Positions 45,295 through 56,069 of a stretch of 64,000 nucleotides of DNA are shown one piece after another. Where the stretch lies: assembly GCF_019320115.1 (NCBI RefSeq), contig NC_089591.1, forward strand, positions 55,800,078-55,864,077. The letters run 5' to 3'. The number at the start of each line of letters is the position of its first letter. Within the stretch, counting starts at the first letter, position 1. Source of the DNA: Miscanthus floridulus. Lineage: Eukaryota > Streptophyta > Magnoliopsida > Poales > Poaceae. The position numbers and the translations under genes were made by a program. A model generated the notes under the pieces. The model had not been told where the DNA came from, made no database searches, and saw only the letters and a program-made list of their open reading frames with translations.

Positions 45295-46230
45295 ATGGAG
45301 AGCATAGAGAGCTCGAGAATGGAGGTTTCTAGACGGGCGGCATGCGAGCGCTATCCACCCATCCATCTTGCTTTCGCTGGGTAAGTCTTTGGACCGACCC
45401 AAATCGGGCAAACTTGGGGCTTTGTGCTTGTTCTCACTGGGTTCTCCTCCAGGCTTCCTGGGCTTAATGACACGAGTCCTCCCAAATCGCCGGGTAGTGC
45501 TGTGGCGGTAGAAGCCATAGCCTCACCAGCGGTCGCGATGGCCGAGGATGAAGCGAGCCATGTTCGAGCGTAGTTGGAGGCCATACAAGAAGCGACAGCT
45601 GGATCAGAGCGGGAGGTGGCCTATGTCACGGTGTCTCATGTTGAGGCCTAGGTGCTTGTTCTTGGTGAGTTCTTGGTGAGATTTCCCTATCCATCCTTAT
45701 GAAGATGTCTCGCTTTGATGAGCGATTGCTTTGATTATGCTTCCTAGTCATCCAAGAACAACTAGCCTCTGCCCAAAGAAAGGTGGCGAGGCTTCATGAT
45801 GCCAATGTTGTTGTGGCCAGGCAAGTGATGGAGGCAGAGCGCGACAGTGATGCTGATGTGGTTGATTCTTTCGCCATGGCGGTTAGAGCAGGTCAATTTC
45901 GGGACCGTCATGCTGCCTTGCTGGAGCCGTGCAGCGGTGTTATTGACGTGCTCTCCCTAGTGGGGGTGAGCGTAGAGGAGCGCCTCGGCAACATCCTGAG
46001 GCGGTTCAGAGAAGTGGTTCATCACGTGGTTTGTCGTGGAGCCATGTTGGCATTGGCGGTCGCTATACTCTGGAGCGGCGAGGACCTTCGCGACATGCAA
46101 CTAGGTTTTCGCCAATGGAAAGGCCCAATGATGTAGGTGCACTAGCCATGGAGTTTAGGGGCATGGTAGGCGCCATTGCCAAATATGAGAGAGTAGAGGA
46201 TGTAATCCGGTCTGCTCCCCATGATGTGTA
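45295..46230 (+). pseudogene. Antisense spliced gene of Tat-2 (coiled-coil part only)
   Basis: Runs opposite to gag-pol. Exon 1 starts MESIESSRMEVSRRAACERY (45295-45380). Two GT-AG introns are predicted: 45381-45452 (CTGG|GTAAGT...CTCCTCCAG) and 45665-45747 (TTG|GTGAGT...TTCCTAG). The last exon gives IQEQLASAQRKVARLHDANV, then VSVEERLGNILRRFREVV and EFRGMVGAIAKYERVEDVI, and ends PHDV-TAA at 46228-46230. It resembles the coiled-coil end of the Tat-1 antisense gene in position and style. The PF04195-like N-terminal domain is absent, so this is a shortened version. An in-frame TAG (near 45650) and a TAG at 46134 damage it. Confidence 0.6.
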
Positions 46231-46239
46231 AACTGCATT

Positions 46240-46580
46240 GGCCTTGGAATAAAGACTTTTGCACTTTATAGTTTGTGTTCTCTTAAGTAATGGCCTAGTG
46301 ACTCATGTAATGTTAGTTGTAGCCCCCGGATCACCATAATAGGTTAGCATAATGTATCATGGTGATTAACTGGAGACCCCAACATGACTCGCCCGAATGT
46401 CGTATACTCTTGGAATTTTTTTGATCGGGTAGCCCCCGAGTGCCTCGGTAGATCAGTTTGATCTATTAGGGTGCTTAGCTTAAGCCGAGGGACATACTGA
46501 TTATCTTTTTTACCAGAGCCTACTATCTTTATTATGGGTTGGTGGTCACACTGCCTGTTAATTAGGCCCTAGCATAGGGC
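46240..46580. other. Tat-2 junction between integrase and antisense gene
   Basis: Tail-to-tail spacer, no gene seen. It would hold the 3' ends of both convergent transcripts. Confidence 0.5.
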
Positions 46581-46589
46581 TGCATTTTA

Positions 46590-47950
46590 CATGTAGGACC
46601 GTTGCAACAAGTCGATGTTCCAAGCATTCGTGTAGACTTGACCATTCATGATTGCCAGCTTGTACGTTCCCAACTTTAGCACTTCGGCCATAATAAATGG
46701 TCCTTCCCAAGGAAGTGTGAACTTGTTTTTCCCCTTGGTTATCTACACTCAACATAGAACTAGATCACCTTTCATGAAGTTTAGTGGCCGAACGTGCTTG
46801 CTGTGGTACTTGCGTAGCTATTGCTGATATCTTGTGGAGTGGATGAGTGTCGTCCCATAGTGCTCATCGACTCTATCAAGGGAATCATGTAAGGCTTCCT
46901 CTGCTGTTTCCTCATCATAGGCACAAATGTGAGGAGTGGCATAGCCAATCTCCTCGGGTAGTACCACGTTCGTGCCGTAGATAAGAAAGAATAGAGTGAA
47001 CCCCGTTGGCCTAGTAGGAGTGGTCTATAGGCCCCACAGGACTAGATGAAGCTCCATGACCCATCTACCCTCGAACTTTTTCGGTTGCCTAAAGATTCAG
47101 GGTTTAAGGCCTCGGAGGATGCAAACATTCACCCTTTCCACCTGACCGTTGGTCTGGGGTGGGCCACTATAGCCCATCTTACGTTGATTTATTGTTCATC
47201 ACAGAAGTTGACAAATGCGCTCCCCATGAACTGGGTGCCATTGTCAGTAATGATCATATTCATGACCCCATACCGGTTTATAATTTCCAATTTCCTTGAT
47301 GAACTCGACTGCCGCCTTTGAGCTAGCTATAGGTACAGACTTGGCCTCGATCCACTTGGTGAACTTGTCGATCATGACAAATAAGTGGTTGAAGCCCCCA
47401 GAGGCAGGTGGGAGTTTCCCGACAAGATTGGGTCCCCAGACAGCGAAGGGCCATGTGATTGGGATCGTTTGGAGTTCTTGAGAGGGGACGTGTTTTTGCT
47501 TGGCAAAATACTAACATCCCTCACAAGCCCTTATGATGTATTGTGCGTCCTTAACCATGGTGGGCCAATAGAACCCTTATCGAAAGGCCTTACCCACCAA
47601 GGTGTTTGGAGCTGCATGGTGGCCACAAGCCCCCAAGTGTATATCTTGCAAGAGTTTTTTCTTGTCCTCTGTGGGTATGCACCATTGCAAGATTCCGCTC
47701 ATGCTTTTATGATGGATTTTGTCATCCCTCATAACGTAGGACTTAGCTCTTCTACGTACTCGATCGGCTTCGTCCCTATTGATAGGGAGGATGCCGTGTC
47801 ACAGATAGTCGATGAGTTCCTACGCCCAGTCTAGGTTAGAGCCTATGGCCTTGGCGATGGTGAGTACGCTTGGCTCAGGGAGAGGTTGAGTTTCAATTTC
47901 TGAGCGTGCCAAGGGTTTTGTGAGCTCATCGAGGAACACGTCGCCTGGGG
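46590..47950 (-). pseudogene. Tat-2 integrase
   Basis: Read on the minus strand. The zinc finger is at about 47665-47500 (HLGACGHHAAPNTLV...CEGC) with TAA and TAG stops inside. The core start reads VWGPNLVGKLP (about 47440), so the first catalytic Asp is Asn. TKWIEAKSVPI follows. The C-terminal domain (46745-46600) is clear: LPWEGPFIMAEVLKLGTYKLA and AWNIDLLQR. The protein is not functional. Confidence 0.78.
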
Positions 47951-47957
47951 GCATGTC

Positions 47958-48335
47958 TCAGGTCAAGCTGATTTTGGTGAGGCTATTAGCCTCTTCGTTG
48001 TCCCTTTGATGGATGTGGCGTAGCTCGAGTCTATCAAACTTTGCCTCAAGTTTTCTCACCTCAGCGTAATAGGCTTCCATCTTGTGGTCATAGCACACTG
48101 AGGCTTTCATTACTTGCCCGATGACAAGTTCAGAGTCTCCTAAGGCGACAAGTCTTCTGACTCCAAGGGTGACTATGGTTTGCAGCCCATGAAGCATAGC
48201 CTCACACTCTACTATGTTATTGGTAGCACCCTCAAAATTTAAACAGAATATGTACCTCATTTGGTTCCTGCTAGGGGAGACCAAGACAACTCCCGCCCCT
48301 GCTCCATGTAACATCAAAGAGCTATCGAAGTACAT
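47958..48335 (-). pseudogene. Tat-2 additional RNase H
   Basis: Open from MYFDSSLMLHGAGAGVVLV to EEANSLTKISL. Key segments are FDSS (first Asp), ECEAMLHGL (Glu), GDSELVIGQV (Asp) and the RHIHQRDNEEAN tail. It supports Tat assignment of the element. Confidence 0.82.
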
Positions 48336-48399
48336 GCTCTAATACTCCAGTTCGGCTACAGCCGGTTCAACAAGTGCTTTTGTCCATTCGGCAACAATG

Positions 48400-49690
48400 T
48401 CCGCCAGAGCCTAGGATTTTATGGACGTACGTGGCACATATGTGATGTCATACACCTTAAGTTCTAGGGCCCATTTGGCTATTCGTCCGTTCACATCCCG
48501 ATTGTTGATGATCTCCCCTAGCGGAAAGGAGGTGACCACGGTAATTGGGTGCACATCGAAGTAGTGAACCAGCTTCTTCTTTACCATGTACACCCCATAG
48601 AGTATCTTTTGGATGTGCAGGTAGCGAGTTTTGCTCTTGGCTAGTATTTGACTAAGGAAGTATACCGATCGCTGGATGGTCTGAATGTGGCCCTCTTCCT
48701 TTCTCTCTACAACTATAGCCATGCTGACCACCTAGGTGGTAGCTGCGACGTACAGGAGTAGAGGTGCCACCAGAACAGGGGGTTTGGTGAGGAAGTCCTT
48801 GATATCATCGAAAGTTTTTTGAGCCTCTGGGTCCATCGCTAGTCTAGCATTTTTCATAAGAGTTTGTAGAGAGGGAGTCCCTTCTTGCCTAGTCTAGAGA
48901 TAATCTGGCTTAGGGAAGCCAGACATCCATGCACTTCTAGGCATCTCTTAATGCTCGAGGAGGTCCCATATTGAGGATGGCTTTGACCTTCATGGGATTG
49001 GTCTTAATCCCGCGAGCCGATATGATGTAACCGAGCAGTTTGCTGGATGGTACCCCAAAGGTACACTTTTCTAGGTTGAGCTTGATCTTGAACTTTTAGA
49101 GGTTATCAAAGGTTTTCGAGAGATCTTGAATAAGGTTTCCAGCTCTTGATGATTTCACAACGATGTCATCGACGTAAGCTTCGGTGGTTCTACCGATTTG
49201 CTCATGGAGGCAGTGCTTCATGCAGCGCTGGTAGGTAGCCCCCATGTTCTTCAACCTAAATGGCATGGTGACATTATACCCCAATCAGGGTGATGAACGA
49301 AGTAGCTAGTTGGTCGGACTCTTTCATCCGGATCTGATGATAACTGAAGTAAGCGTTGAGGAAATAGAGAAGTTCTGATCCTGCTGTGGAGTCAATGATC
49401 TGATCTATACGGGGTAAGGGGTAAGGATCCTTCGGGCACGCCTTGTTAAGGCTAGTATAGTCAACACACATTCTTCACTTGTTCTTCTTGGGAACCAGGA
49501 TAGGGTTTATGAGCCAGTCTGGATGCAGAACCTCCCTGATGAAGCCCACATCAAGGAGCTTGGCTATTTCTTCCTCTATAGCCTTGCATCTTTCATCGTC
49601 AAACTTTCTTAAGCGCTGCTTAACCGGCTTGGCGTCGGCCTCGATTCTCAGGGAATGCTCGATGATTTCCCTTGGGATTCTTAGCATGTC
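48400..49690 (-). pseudogene. Tat-2 reverse transcriptase and RNase H
   Basis: RT: KPVKQRLRKFDDERCKAIEEE (49620), MCVDYTSLNKACPKDPYPLPR (49471), YHQIRMKESDQLATSFIT, MPFRLKNMGATYQRCM and catalytic YVDDIVVKS (about 49165). RNase H (48731-48411): VERKEEGHIQTIQ, YFLSQILAKSKTRY, NGRIAKWALEL. Frames change near 49280 and 48960, so it is broken. The catalytic Asp pair is intact. Confidence 0.87.
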
Positions 49691-49869
49691 TAAGGGTTTC
49701 TAGGCGAATATGTCCCGACTGTCAATCAAGAATTTGATGAGTTCGTCCTATTGTGCCTAGTTTAGGCTCCTCCTGATGTTCGTGGTCTTGCTTGGGTCAG
49801 TTTTCTCCAAGCGGACCTTCCTCGAATCTTCCTTGGGCGTGAATGATGGGGCCACGGTTGGCTCCAAGG

Positions 49870-50420
49870 CCGTGAACTAGGCTGGTGACAGCCTCTTTTC
49901 TTCGAGAGGTAAAGATTGGACATCGAGACACGGCGGCACTAGCGTCGGAGCCCCCGAGTCCTGTATTTGCATGAGGACATAGTCCAGCTCGCGCTGCGCT
50001 GGATCCAAGTTTTGGACCGCATTCTTGATAGCCAACAGATCGCACTGATAGGCATTTTGAAGATCTTTAGAGATTGTGATGATACCATTATGACCCCTCA
50101 TCTTCATCTTTAGGTACGCATAGTGGGGCACAACCATGAATTTAATGAAACACGGTATGCCGAGGATGGCGTGATACGTGTCCTAAAAATCCACAACCTC
50201 AAAGGAGAGTATCTCCTGGCAAAAGTTTGCCGCCTCACCGAACGTAACCCGTAGATCTATGATGCTGAGAGGCATCACCTATCTCCCTTGTACTATCCCA
50301 GTGATCGGGCCCTTTGGCGGGCGCAGTTTGTCCATATCGATCTTTAGTCTTTTGAAAGTGTTCCAATATATCAGATTGGAATGACTCCCTCCATCCATGA
50401 AGATCTTAGTGACACGGATA
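49870..50420 (-). pseudogene. Tat-2 protease
   Basis: On the minus strand IFMDGGSHSNLIYWNTF (about 50395) carries the Tat-type DGGS active site; HAILGIPCFIKFM and YAYLKMKMRGHNG follow. An in-frame TAG after VQGR (near 50280) and one in the VVDF segment (near 50185) interrupt it. Confidence 0.78.
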
Positions 50421-50559
50421 GTTCCAAGGACTGCGTTGATGACCAGAGAGAACCTGTCGACGTCTACCGAGTGTTTGGGTTAGTCACTCTTGTCGAAAGT
50501 GATCGGGTGCTCTGACCAGGGTAGCCGAGTCGGTGCCGTGGGTACCGCGACGTGAGCCT

Positions 50560-51300
50560 CTCGAACAGTAGGTGTAAGTCCCAAATTCGATCAGGTCCCA
50601 GTATGGGCGTGAATGGTCATCACTCATTTGAGGGTTTGTTTCGAGTGTCCCTTACGCCGCCGATTGTCTCCTCGAGGGGTGCTCCGTGCAAGAGTCACCG
50701 CAGCGGTCGTCGCACGGTGCATCTTACAATCTTTGGCGAGATGACCTACTAGGTATCCATGGTTTTGACACGGAAGGTTCATGGCTTAGCCAAGATTTAC
50801 CCAATAACTCGGCTGTTGGCTTCGCTTGACGCTCAGCCAATTAGTTCCGTGACTTCTCTTTGCTATCTGGGGTGTCCCGGCCCTGTTAGGGTTGATCGTG
50901 GGTGCCGAGAAGAGTTCCCAGGGGCGTGCCATTGCAATGCTCTTGAGCCCGTCAAAGAATCCAGTCAAGGCAGCGTCCAGCGATGGTGATAGTAGTGTAT
51001 CATCTGGTAGATGTGATTCCCACCAGATCGTGCATGTGGTGTTGAGGAGGTACTTGTAATAGAATTGAGAAAAACTAGACCGGACGTAGTGACTTACGTG
51101 ATGTGCTAACTGGAGCGGTCCTGCGGTGATCGCGTCCTCGAGCCTGTCGAGGTAGAGCTGATTGGGCGATGATGACATCGAGGCAGGAGCACGAGCCTTG
51201 AGGTTGCCATGCCGTGGAACTCTCGATCGCGCGGGCATGGCGGCGTCGTGATCGTCCTTCTTCGATCGCCTCTTGACCACGCCCTAGCTCGACCTGCAGA
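50560..51300 (-). pseudogene. Tat-2 gag, internally shortened
   Basis: An N-terminal basic segment (MVKRRSKKDDHDAAMPARS) and LYLDRLEDAITAGPLQLAHHV are seen from 51280. Near 50790-50740 the lineage's C/H motif appears (CQNHGYLVGHLAKDC). The capsid core expected between them (several hundred residues) is missing, so gag has a large internal deletion. Confidence 0.6.
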
Positions 51301-51363
51301 GAATAGCCATCCGAAACACAAAAACAAATCTGAACGCGAAAGGACCCTACCCGACTCGTCAAC

Positions 51364-51845
51364 TATCGGATTGTTTTGCTTCGGTAATATCCAGCAACGT
51401 GATCACATAGACGAAATCAGATGGTAGCACAAGAGACACAGAGATTTAGATTGGTTCGGGGCGTGGTACACGCTAATCCCTACTCTAGTGGTGCGGCTAC
51501 TCTTGTATTCGTATGCTCAATTACAGGGGTTGTTGCTCCTAGTTACGAGAAGATTGGAATGATGAAGGTTGGAACCTGTGCCCGAGGTCCCTACCCTCTT
51601 TTATATAGGCAGGAGAGAGAGGGTTACAGAGAGGGCGATCGGGCTAGCAGATTGTGTTCCTAGTTTGTTATAACAAATTGATCCTAGCTATCGTCTAGAT
51701 ACACCTATCTTGGTTTGCCTTGATCTCTACGTTGGTCGATAGCGTCAGCCCTTGCGGGCCTTCTCCTTGATGGTTACCGGGCCAATAGCTTGGTGGTAAT
51801 CAGATATATGGGCGGTGCAGGTACCCCTGGCCCATATCTTTGACA
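51364..51845 (-). repeat. 5' LTR of Tat-2
   Basis: On the minus strand starts TGTCAAAGATATGGG and ends AATCCGATA. Several tens of differences from 43359-43840 indicate an old insertion. Confidence 0.9.
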
Positions 51846-51850
51846 CATTA
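51846..51850. repeat. Target-site duplication CATTA (right) of Tat-2
   Basis: Pairs with 43354-43358, one mismatch. Confidence 0.75.
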
Positions 51851-52104
51851 CATCCCAATTTATAAGTCATTTCAAGAATCTTGGAGAGTCAAAGGATCTC
51901 AAGTTTGAACAAATTTATATGATACGATAATAATATTTTTGATACCAACTAAGTATTATTAGATTCTTCATTAATTATATTTTTATAGTAAACCTATTTG
52001 ATGTTATAAATCTTTGTAATTTTCTCTATAATTTTGGTCAAATTTAAGATGTTTTGATTCTCCAAGATTCTTAGAATGACTTATAATTTGGAACGGAGAG
52101 AGTA

Positions 52105-52336
52105 TATATCATTTTTTAAGAAAGTTTGTCCAAGCGGGAAAAAAAGCAAATTAGACATAAAGTAGAAACATTAATTTTTTGGGATATTTGTCATTTCTTA
52201 GTACGTACTGTACTGTATTAAAACATTGGTCTATGTTGCAAATTTTGAAATGAAAGATGCTCTACTAATGACATGATAGTACTATTTAATAAGGGTATGT
52301 TTGGTCATTTCATATTTGTGGTTTATAATGCTTCTT
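52105..52336. other. Intergenic region, nothing recognised
   Basis: AT-rich sequence after the MITE; no gene or repeat ends seen. Confidence 0.5.
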
Positions 52337-52337
52337 T

Positions 52338-52520
52338 GTGCTAGTGCTACTCAAATTGGACCCCAAGGGACGAGCATGTGGGAAGAAAAATCCTTCGCGC
52401 CCCTTGTTCACCTTTTAAATTAGACTGAATCTAACTGGGCCCAAGTGTGCTCAAGAGGAACAAGAGTCGAGCTAGTGCTACTCAAATTGGACCCCAAGTG
52501 ACGAGCATGTGCATGTATCA
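52338..52520 (+). repeat. Short tandem duplication
   Basis: The segment GCTAGTGCTACTCAAATTGG (from 52338) recurs about 134 bases later (from 52472) with its following ~25 bases. A third copy lies at about 53722. Confidence 0.75.
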
Positions 52521-52838
52521 TCAAAAAAAAATCTCTTTATGCACCTGGTGCTCCTATGGACGGAGTCATTTTGCATTGTACGCGACAAAATAATTAGTTC
52601 ACCAGGTTTACTTCCTTGTGGACAGTTTGAAAAATCGGACTGGCCAATAAGCGATTTATAGGATCACAATATAATGTACTCCGTATAGTATATGACAGAT
52701 TTGATTGAATCCTTACAAAATTTGAACAGAAGCTTGTTAAAAAACAAAAGCGTACGCTATGCCTCAAATTAATTTGATTGTCACGGAGTATCTCACGTGA
52801 GCTGGTAGGCTTAAGTGCTTTAATCTTTGGTAATGCTA
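52411..52838 (+). repeat. 420-bp direct repeat, copy A
   Basis: Runs from CCTTTTAAATTAGAC to TTTAATCTTTGG and recurs at 53664-54078. Copies differ by point changes and short indels. Confidence 0.85.
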
Positions 52839-53663
52839 CGGCATAGGCGTCCATCCCGTGACCCGCACCCAGACGCCTACATTGTGCGGCACCGCTCGCC
52901 CGCATCTCTGCTAACTCTCGCTCCCCTCGTTTCCTCCTCCCCATCCTTATCCCTTCCGCGCTCGCACCCTGCCCCACCTCGACGTGCGGCCATGGCTGCC
53001 TCTCTGGTCGGCGGCGGCGCCCCAACCCACCCGGCGTCCTCCTCCCCTACCCCGGTGGCGCCCCTCCCCCAACCCTGGCATCCTCACCCACCGGGAGCGC
53101 CTAACGCCCGCAGATCCGGTGGCCCTCTCCCCCACCCTAGCGAGATCCATGGAGAATGATCTAGATCCATGGAGATGGCGTGGGTGGTGTTTCAAGGAGT
53201 GGACGGCTCTCCCCCAACCCACGCGCAGTGCCCTCCCCACCCCCGGCGGTGCCCTCTCTCACCCCGGCGACCAAGCTCCCCCTCCCTAGCGGCCATGACG
53301 CTCCTCGCCTCCCGTCCCCCATCGTCACTACCGAGCCAAGCCCGGTACTGGTGGCGCTGGTCCTCGCGCGCAGCCTCTCGCCACCGTCTCTGACCCCGAC
53401 GACTAGGATCTACCGGTCCAGCCTTCTCCTCCTCTATGTTGCATATGTATGTTTCAAGTGTTTAAGACGTTTCAAATGTATGTTGCAATTGTTTTATATG
53501 GATGTTGCAAAAGTAGATCGGAGGATGTTGTACATGTTGCAAGTGTTTCAGAGGCATATTGTAAGCATTTGTTTAAAATGTTTCATCTGTTTATAGACGT
53601 ATGTTGCAATCGTTATCACACATACGTTGCATATATTTTCATATATATGTTACCACAGTTCAC
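52839..53663 (+). repeat. GC-rich interspersed repeat between the two copies
   Basis: The 5' two-thirds is GC-rich with frames full of Pro, Ser and Arg but no domain. The 3' third carries degenerate repeats of ATGTTGCAA/GTGTTTCA type. The whole looks like a dispersed grass repeat inserted in the duplicated sequence; its class is uncertain. Confidence 0.45.
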
Positions 53664-54078
53664 CTTTTTAATTGGACAGAATCTAACTGGGCCTAAGTGA
53701 GCTCAAGAGGGACAAGAGTCGAGCTTGTGCAACTCAAATTGGACCCCAAGTGTCGAGCTTGTGCATGTATGCATCAATTTTTCCTCTTTATGCACCCGGT
53801 GCTCCTATGGACGGAGTCATTTTGCATTGTAGGCGACAAAATAATTAGTTCACCAGGTTTACTTTCTTGTGGACAGTTTGAAAAACCGGACTGATGACAA
53901 GATTTGTAGGATCAGAATATAATGTATAGTATACGACAGATTTGTATAGAATACTTACGAAATTTTTGAACAGAAGCTTGTTAAAAAAAACAAAAACGTA
54001 CACTATGCCTCAAATGAATTTGATTGTCACGGAGTATCTCACGTGACGTGGTAGGCTTAAGTGCTTTAATCTTTGTGG
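53664..54078 (+). repeat. 420-bp direct repeat, copy B
   Basis: Second copy of 52411-52838. It ends about 370 bases before the TATA box of the LORELEI-like gene, so it may form part of its upstream region. Confidence 0.85.
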
Positions 54079-54445
54079 ATTCTCCACATTTTCTTGTGAA
54101 GCATCCCAAGAGCTTACTTGGTCAGGATGTATCATCTAGTTAGTATCCTTTTTATAACTCAGCTAAAACATGAAGGAGCTAGCTGCTCTAGTAGTTTTTT
54201 CTTTGCCGTTCGTGTGCTTTCTTCTTCTTCTTCTAATCGAAGAACGCAACTGCTAAGTTGAGCCATTTCCTACATTAGAAACCCTTGAGAACAACCAGTT
54301 TGACCCGGTCTTGCTGCAAGACAAGCCTTCCAATAATTTGCTCAACGCTATCCCGGCCCATGCTCTCTCGAAATAAGGAGGTCCACACAGGCTCAAACCA
54401 CACGCGCGTATGGTCAGCTCGCCATGCATATCGTCGTGAACCTGC

Positions 54446-54452
54446 TATAAAA
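54446..54452 (+). promoter_or_regulatory. TATA box of the LORELEI-like gene
   Basis: TATAAAA, 187 bases upstream of the ATG at 54633. A transcription start near 54480 would give a 5' UTR of about 150 nt. Confidence 0.55.
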
Positions 54453-54632
54453 GGCAGGTCCTCAACAAGTACCATCTCTTCGCCAATTTGCAGGCGGGTG
54501 GTGGTCGGCGTCTCGCTATCCACCGCCGCTCCAATTTCTCCTCGATCATCTTCTGCTCCCCCCGCAAAAGGAGCAGAGAAATCTAACCCATTTCTGCGGC
54601 TCGTGGCGGAAGATCCAGGAGATCCGAGCGAG

Positions 54633-55308
54633 ATGGGTCGTCCCACCGGCTCTGCCGCCATCCTCTTCTGCTGCATCGGCGTCGTCGTCGCATTGTTGTC
54701 GTCCATGGTCGTCGTCGGGTCCGCCGCCCCGGAGGAAACAACCCCCAAGTTTATCTCAAGTACTGTTGCTCACCGTGGAAATTTAACCCATTTTGAGCCT
54801 AGTGCGTGAGCTGACTTGTCGCTCCCTTTTTTTTCTCTGATTCTCGCCTTCAGTGGGCGCTCTTGAGTGCTCCGATAACATAGCGAAGACAACGCCATCG
54901 CGCAAGCTGGGCGCGGTTGAAGGCAACGGTACGTGTCTCTAAACCAAACGCAGCTTGATTCTTCCGCGTCACGTGTGCCAATGGAGCCAAATTGATCTGA
55001 GCCACACGCGTCGACGATGGTCGGCGCGTGCGGATTGCGATGGTGCAGGGGTGTGTCCCGTGCGGTTCGACCACGCGCGCGGGATCAGCGCGGTGGCCGG
55101 CAACTGCAGGGACCGGCCGGTGCCGTCGGCGGAGCGGTGCTGCGGGGCGTTGAAGACCTTCGCGTGCCCCTACAGCGAGCTCATCAACGACAACGACCAC
55201 AACGGGTGCGCCAGCGACATGTTCTACCAGATCATCGTCCGCGGCAGGCTGCGGCCGGGCCTCTTCTCGCAGCTGTGCGTCGAAGGCCCGCTGGGCCTCC
55301 AGTGCTGA
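54633..55308 (+). CDS. LLG: LORELEI-like (LLG) secreted protein, three exons
   Basis: Predicted exons are 54633-54759, 54854-54928 and 55049-55308, giving 153 residues with no internal stop. Residues 1-31 are a signal peptide (ILFCCIGVVVALLSSMVVVGSA). Residues 70-153 are the LLG cysteine domain: VCPVRFDHARG, GNCRD, CCGALKTFACPY, DHNGCASDMFY, LRPGLFSQLC and GLQC. All eight cysteines of the family are present. LLG proteins are GPI-anchored co-receptors that work with FERONIA-type kinases in RALF peptide sensing, fertilisation and immunity. Oddly, the protein stops right after the eighth cysteine and has no hydrophobic GPI-attachment tail, so it may be secreted rather than anchored. Phases join cleanly at both introns; the first donor (CAA|GTACTG) is the weakest. 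It is the only intact-looking host gene in the window. Confidence 0.85.
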
Positions 55309-56069
55309 TCAAGTGCGTGCGGCCTGCTGGCGGCTGCGTGCGGCGTGCCCGACCCACCGGCCGGTATATATCTGGGTAATTAATTACCCAAGATAAGGCG
55401 ATGCCCGGCACGTCGACTCCGTGCCATTGATTTGATGCATGTGTGCGGTTTTAATTTGTAAATCGGAGGATTCAAAAAAAAGATTGTAAATCGGAGTCGA
55501 TCGATACTAAGGGACGCTCTGTATCATTTTTCCCTTGTAATGTAATTGCACATGTATTTTGTTGTACACAAAAGAAAAACCTTAGAATATAGGAGGATGC
55601 TTCTCATTGGAAAAAAAAACTGTTGTTTGGAGACTGTATCATTTTTCATGAGCTTGGGTAGACAAAATTAGCGCTGCGTTGGCCTCTATTTTCGAATTGA
55701 ACCTGAAATCGCCAAATCGGTGCTCATAGGATCATACTAGATACATCAAACATCAGATTGGAGCACAAAACCAAACTTATTTCTGTTAAAGATCAATTGG
55801 AGCAGCAAGAAATTAAATCAGACGAGAAAAAACAATTGAATGGCAGCAGACACACACATCTCAGTGTCGCAAATCAAAGGATGCTGAATTTAACGCCACG
55901 CTCTCAACTCCCAAGATGCGATCAGTGTAGGCTCAACAATATCCGATGCAGTCTCCTGGGCGTGTCAGCTGCACGAGCTCGGAGCTCCACGCCGCATATA
56001 AACTACACGCCTTCATGCAACATCACCAGCATGGGTCGCATCTGTCTGACATAGCGTCGGTACAGAAAG
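55309..56069. other. 3' flank of the LORELEI-like gene
   Basis: Likely 3' UTR for the first few hundred bases (TGTAATGTAATTGCACATG near 55536). An isolated ATATAAACTACACG at about 55997 looks like a TATA box but leads straight into the Tat-3 LTR. No gene is supported. Confidence 0.45.

Larger units (their letters stand above)
43359..51845 (-). mobile_element. Tat-2: complete but decayed Tat-lineage element with short LTRs
   Basis: Two 482-bp LTRs flank 7.5 kb. On the minus strand: short gag, protease, RT, RNase H, additional RNase H, integrase; then a plus-strand gene, the polypurine tract (CGGGGACTAC at 43841-43850) and the 3' LTR. The target duplication is CATTC/CATTA. Stops and frameshifts occur in all pol domains. 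The layout matches Tat-1, including the antisense gene, but the LTRs are unrelated in length. Confidence 0.88.
43352..52102. mobile_element. Stowaway-like MITE split by Tat-2
   Basis: The parts 43352-43358 and 51846-52102 together make a MITE of about 260 bp. The ends are CTCATTACATCCCAA (rejoined across the insertion) and TTGGAACGGAGAGAG, a degenerate form of the CTCCCTCCGTCCCAAA inverted repeat. TA flanks both sides (43350-43351 and 52103-52104), the Stowaway target duplication. The two halves are largely mirror images (for example CAAGAATCTTGGAGAGTCAAA against TTTTGATTCTCCAAGATTCTTA). It has no coding capacity. Confidence 0.8.

Noticed and set aside
54275..54748. Minus-strand 157-residue ORF over the LORELEI-like exon 1
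   Set aside because: It is the complement of the signal-peptide exon and 5' UTR; it has no domain, whereas the plus strand gives a full family match.
55997..56054. Promoter and start of another host gene
   Set aside because: ATATAAAC followed by an ATG is suggestive, but the frame has no similarity I recognise and ends at the Tat-3 LTR within 60 bases.
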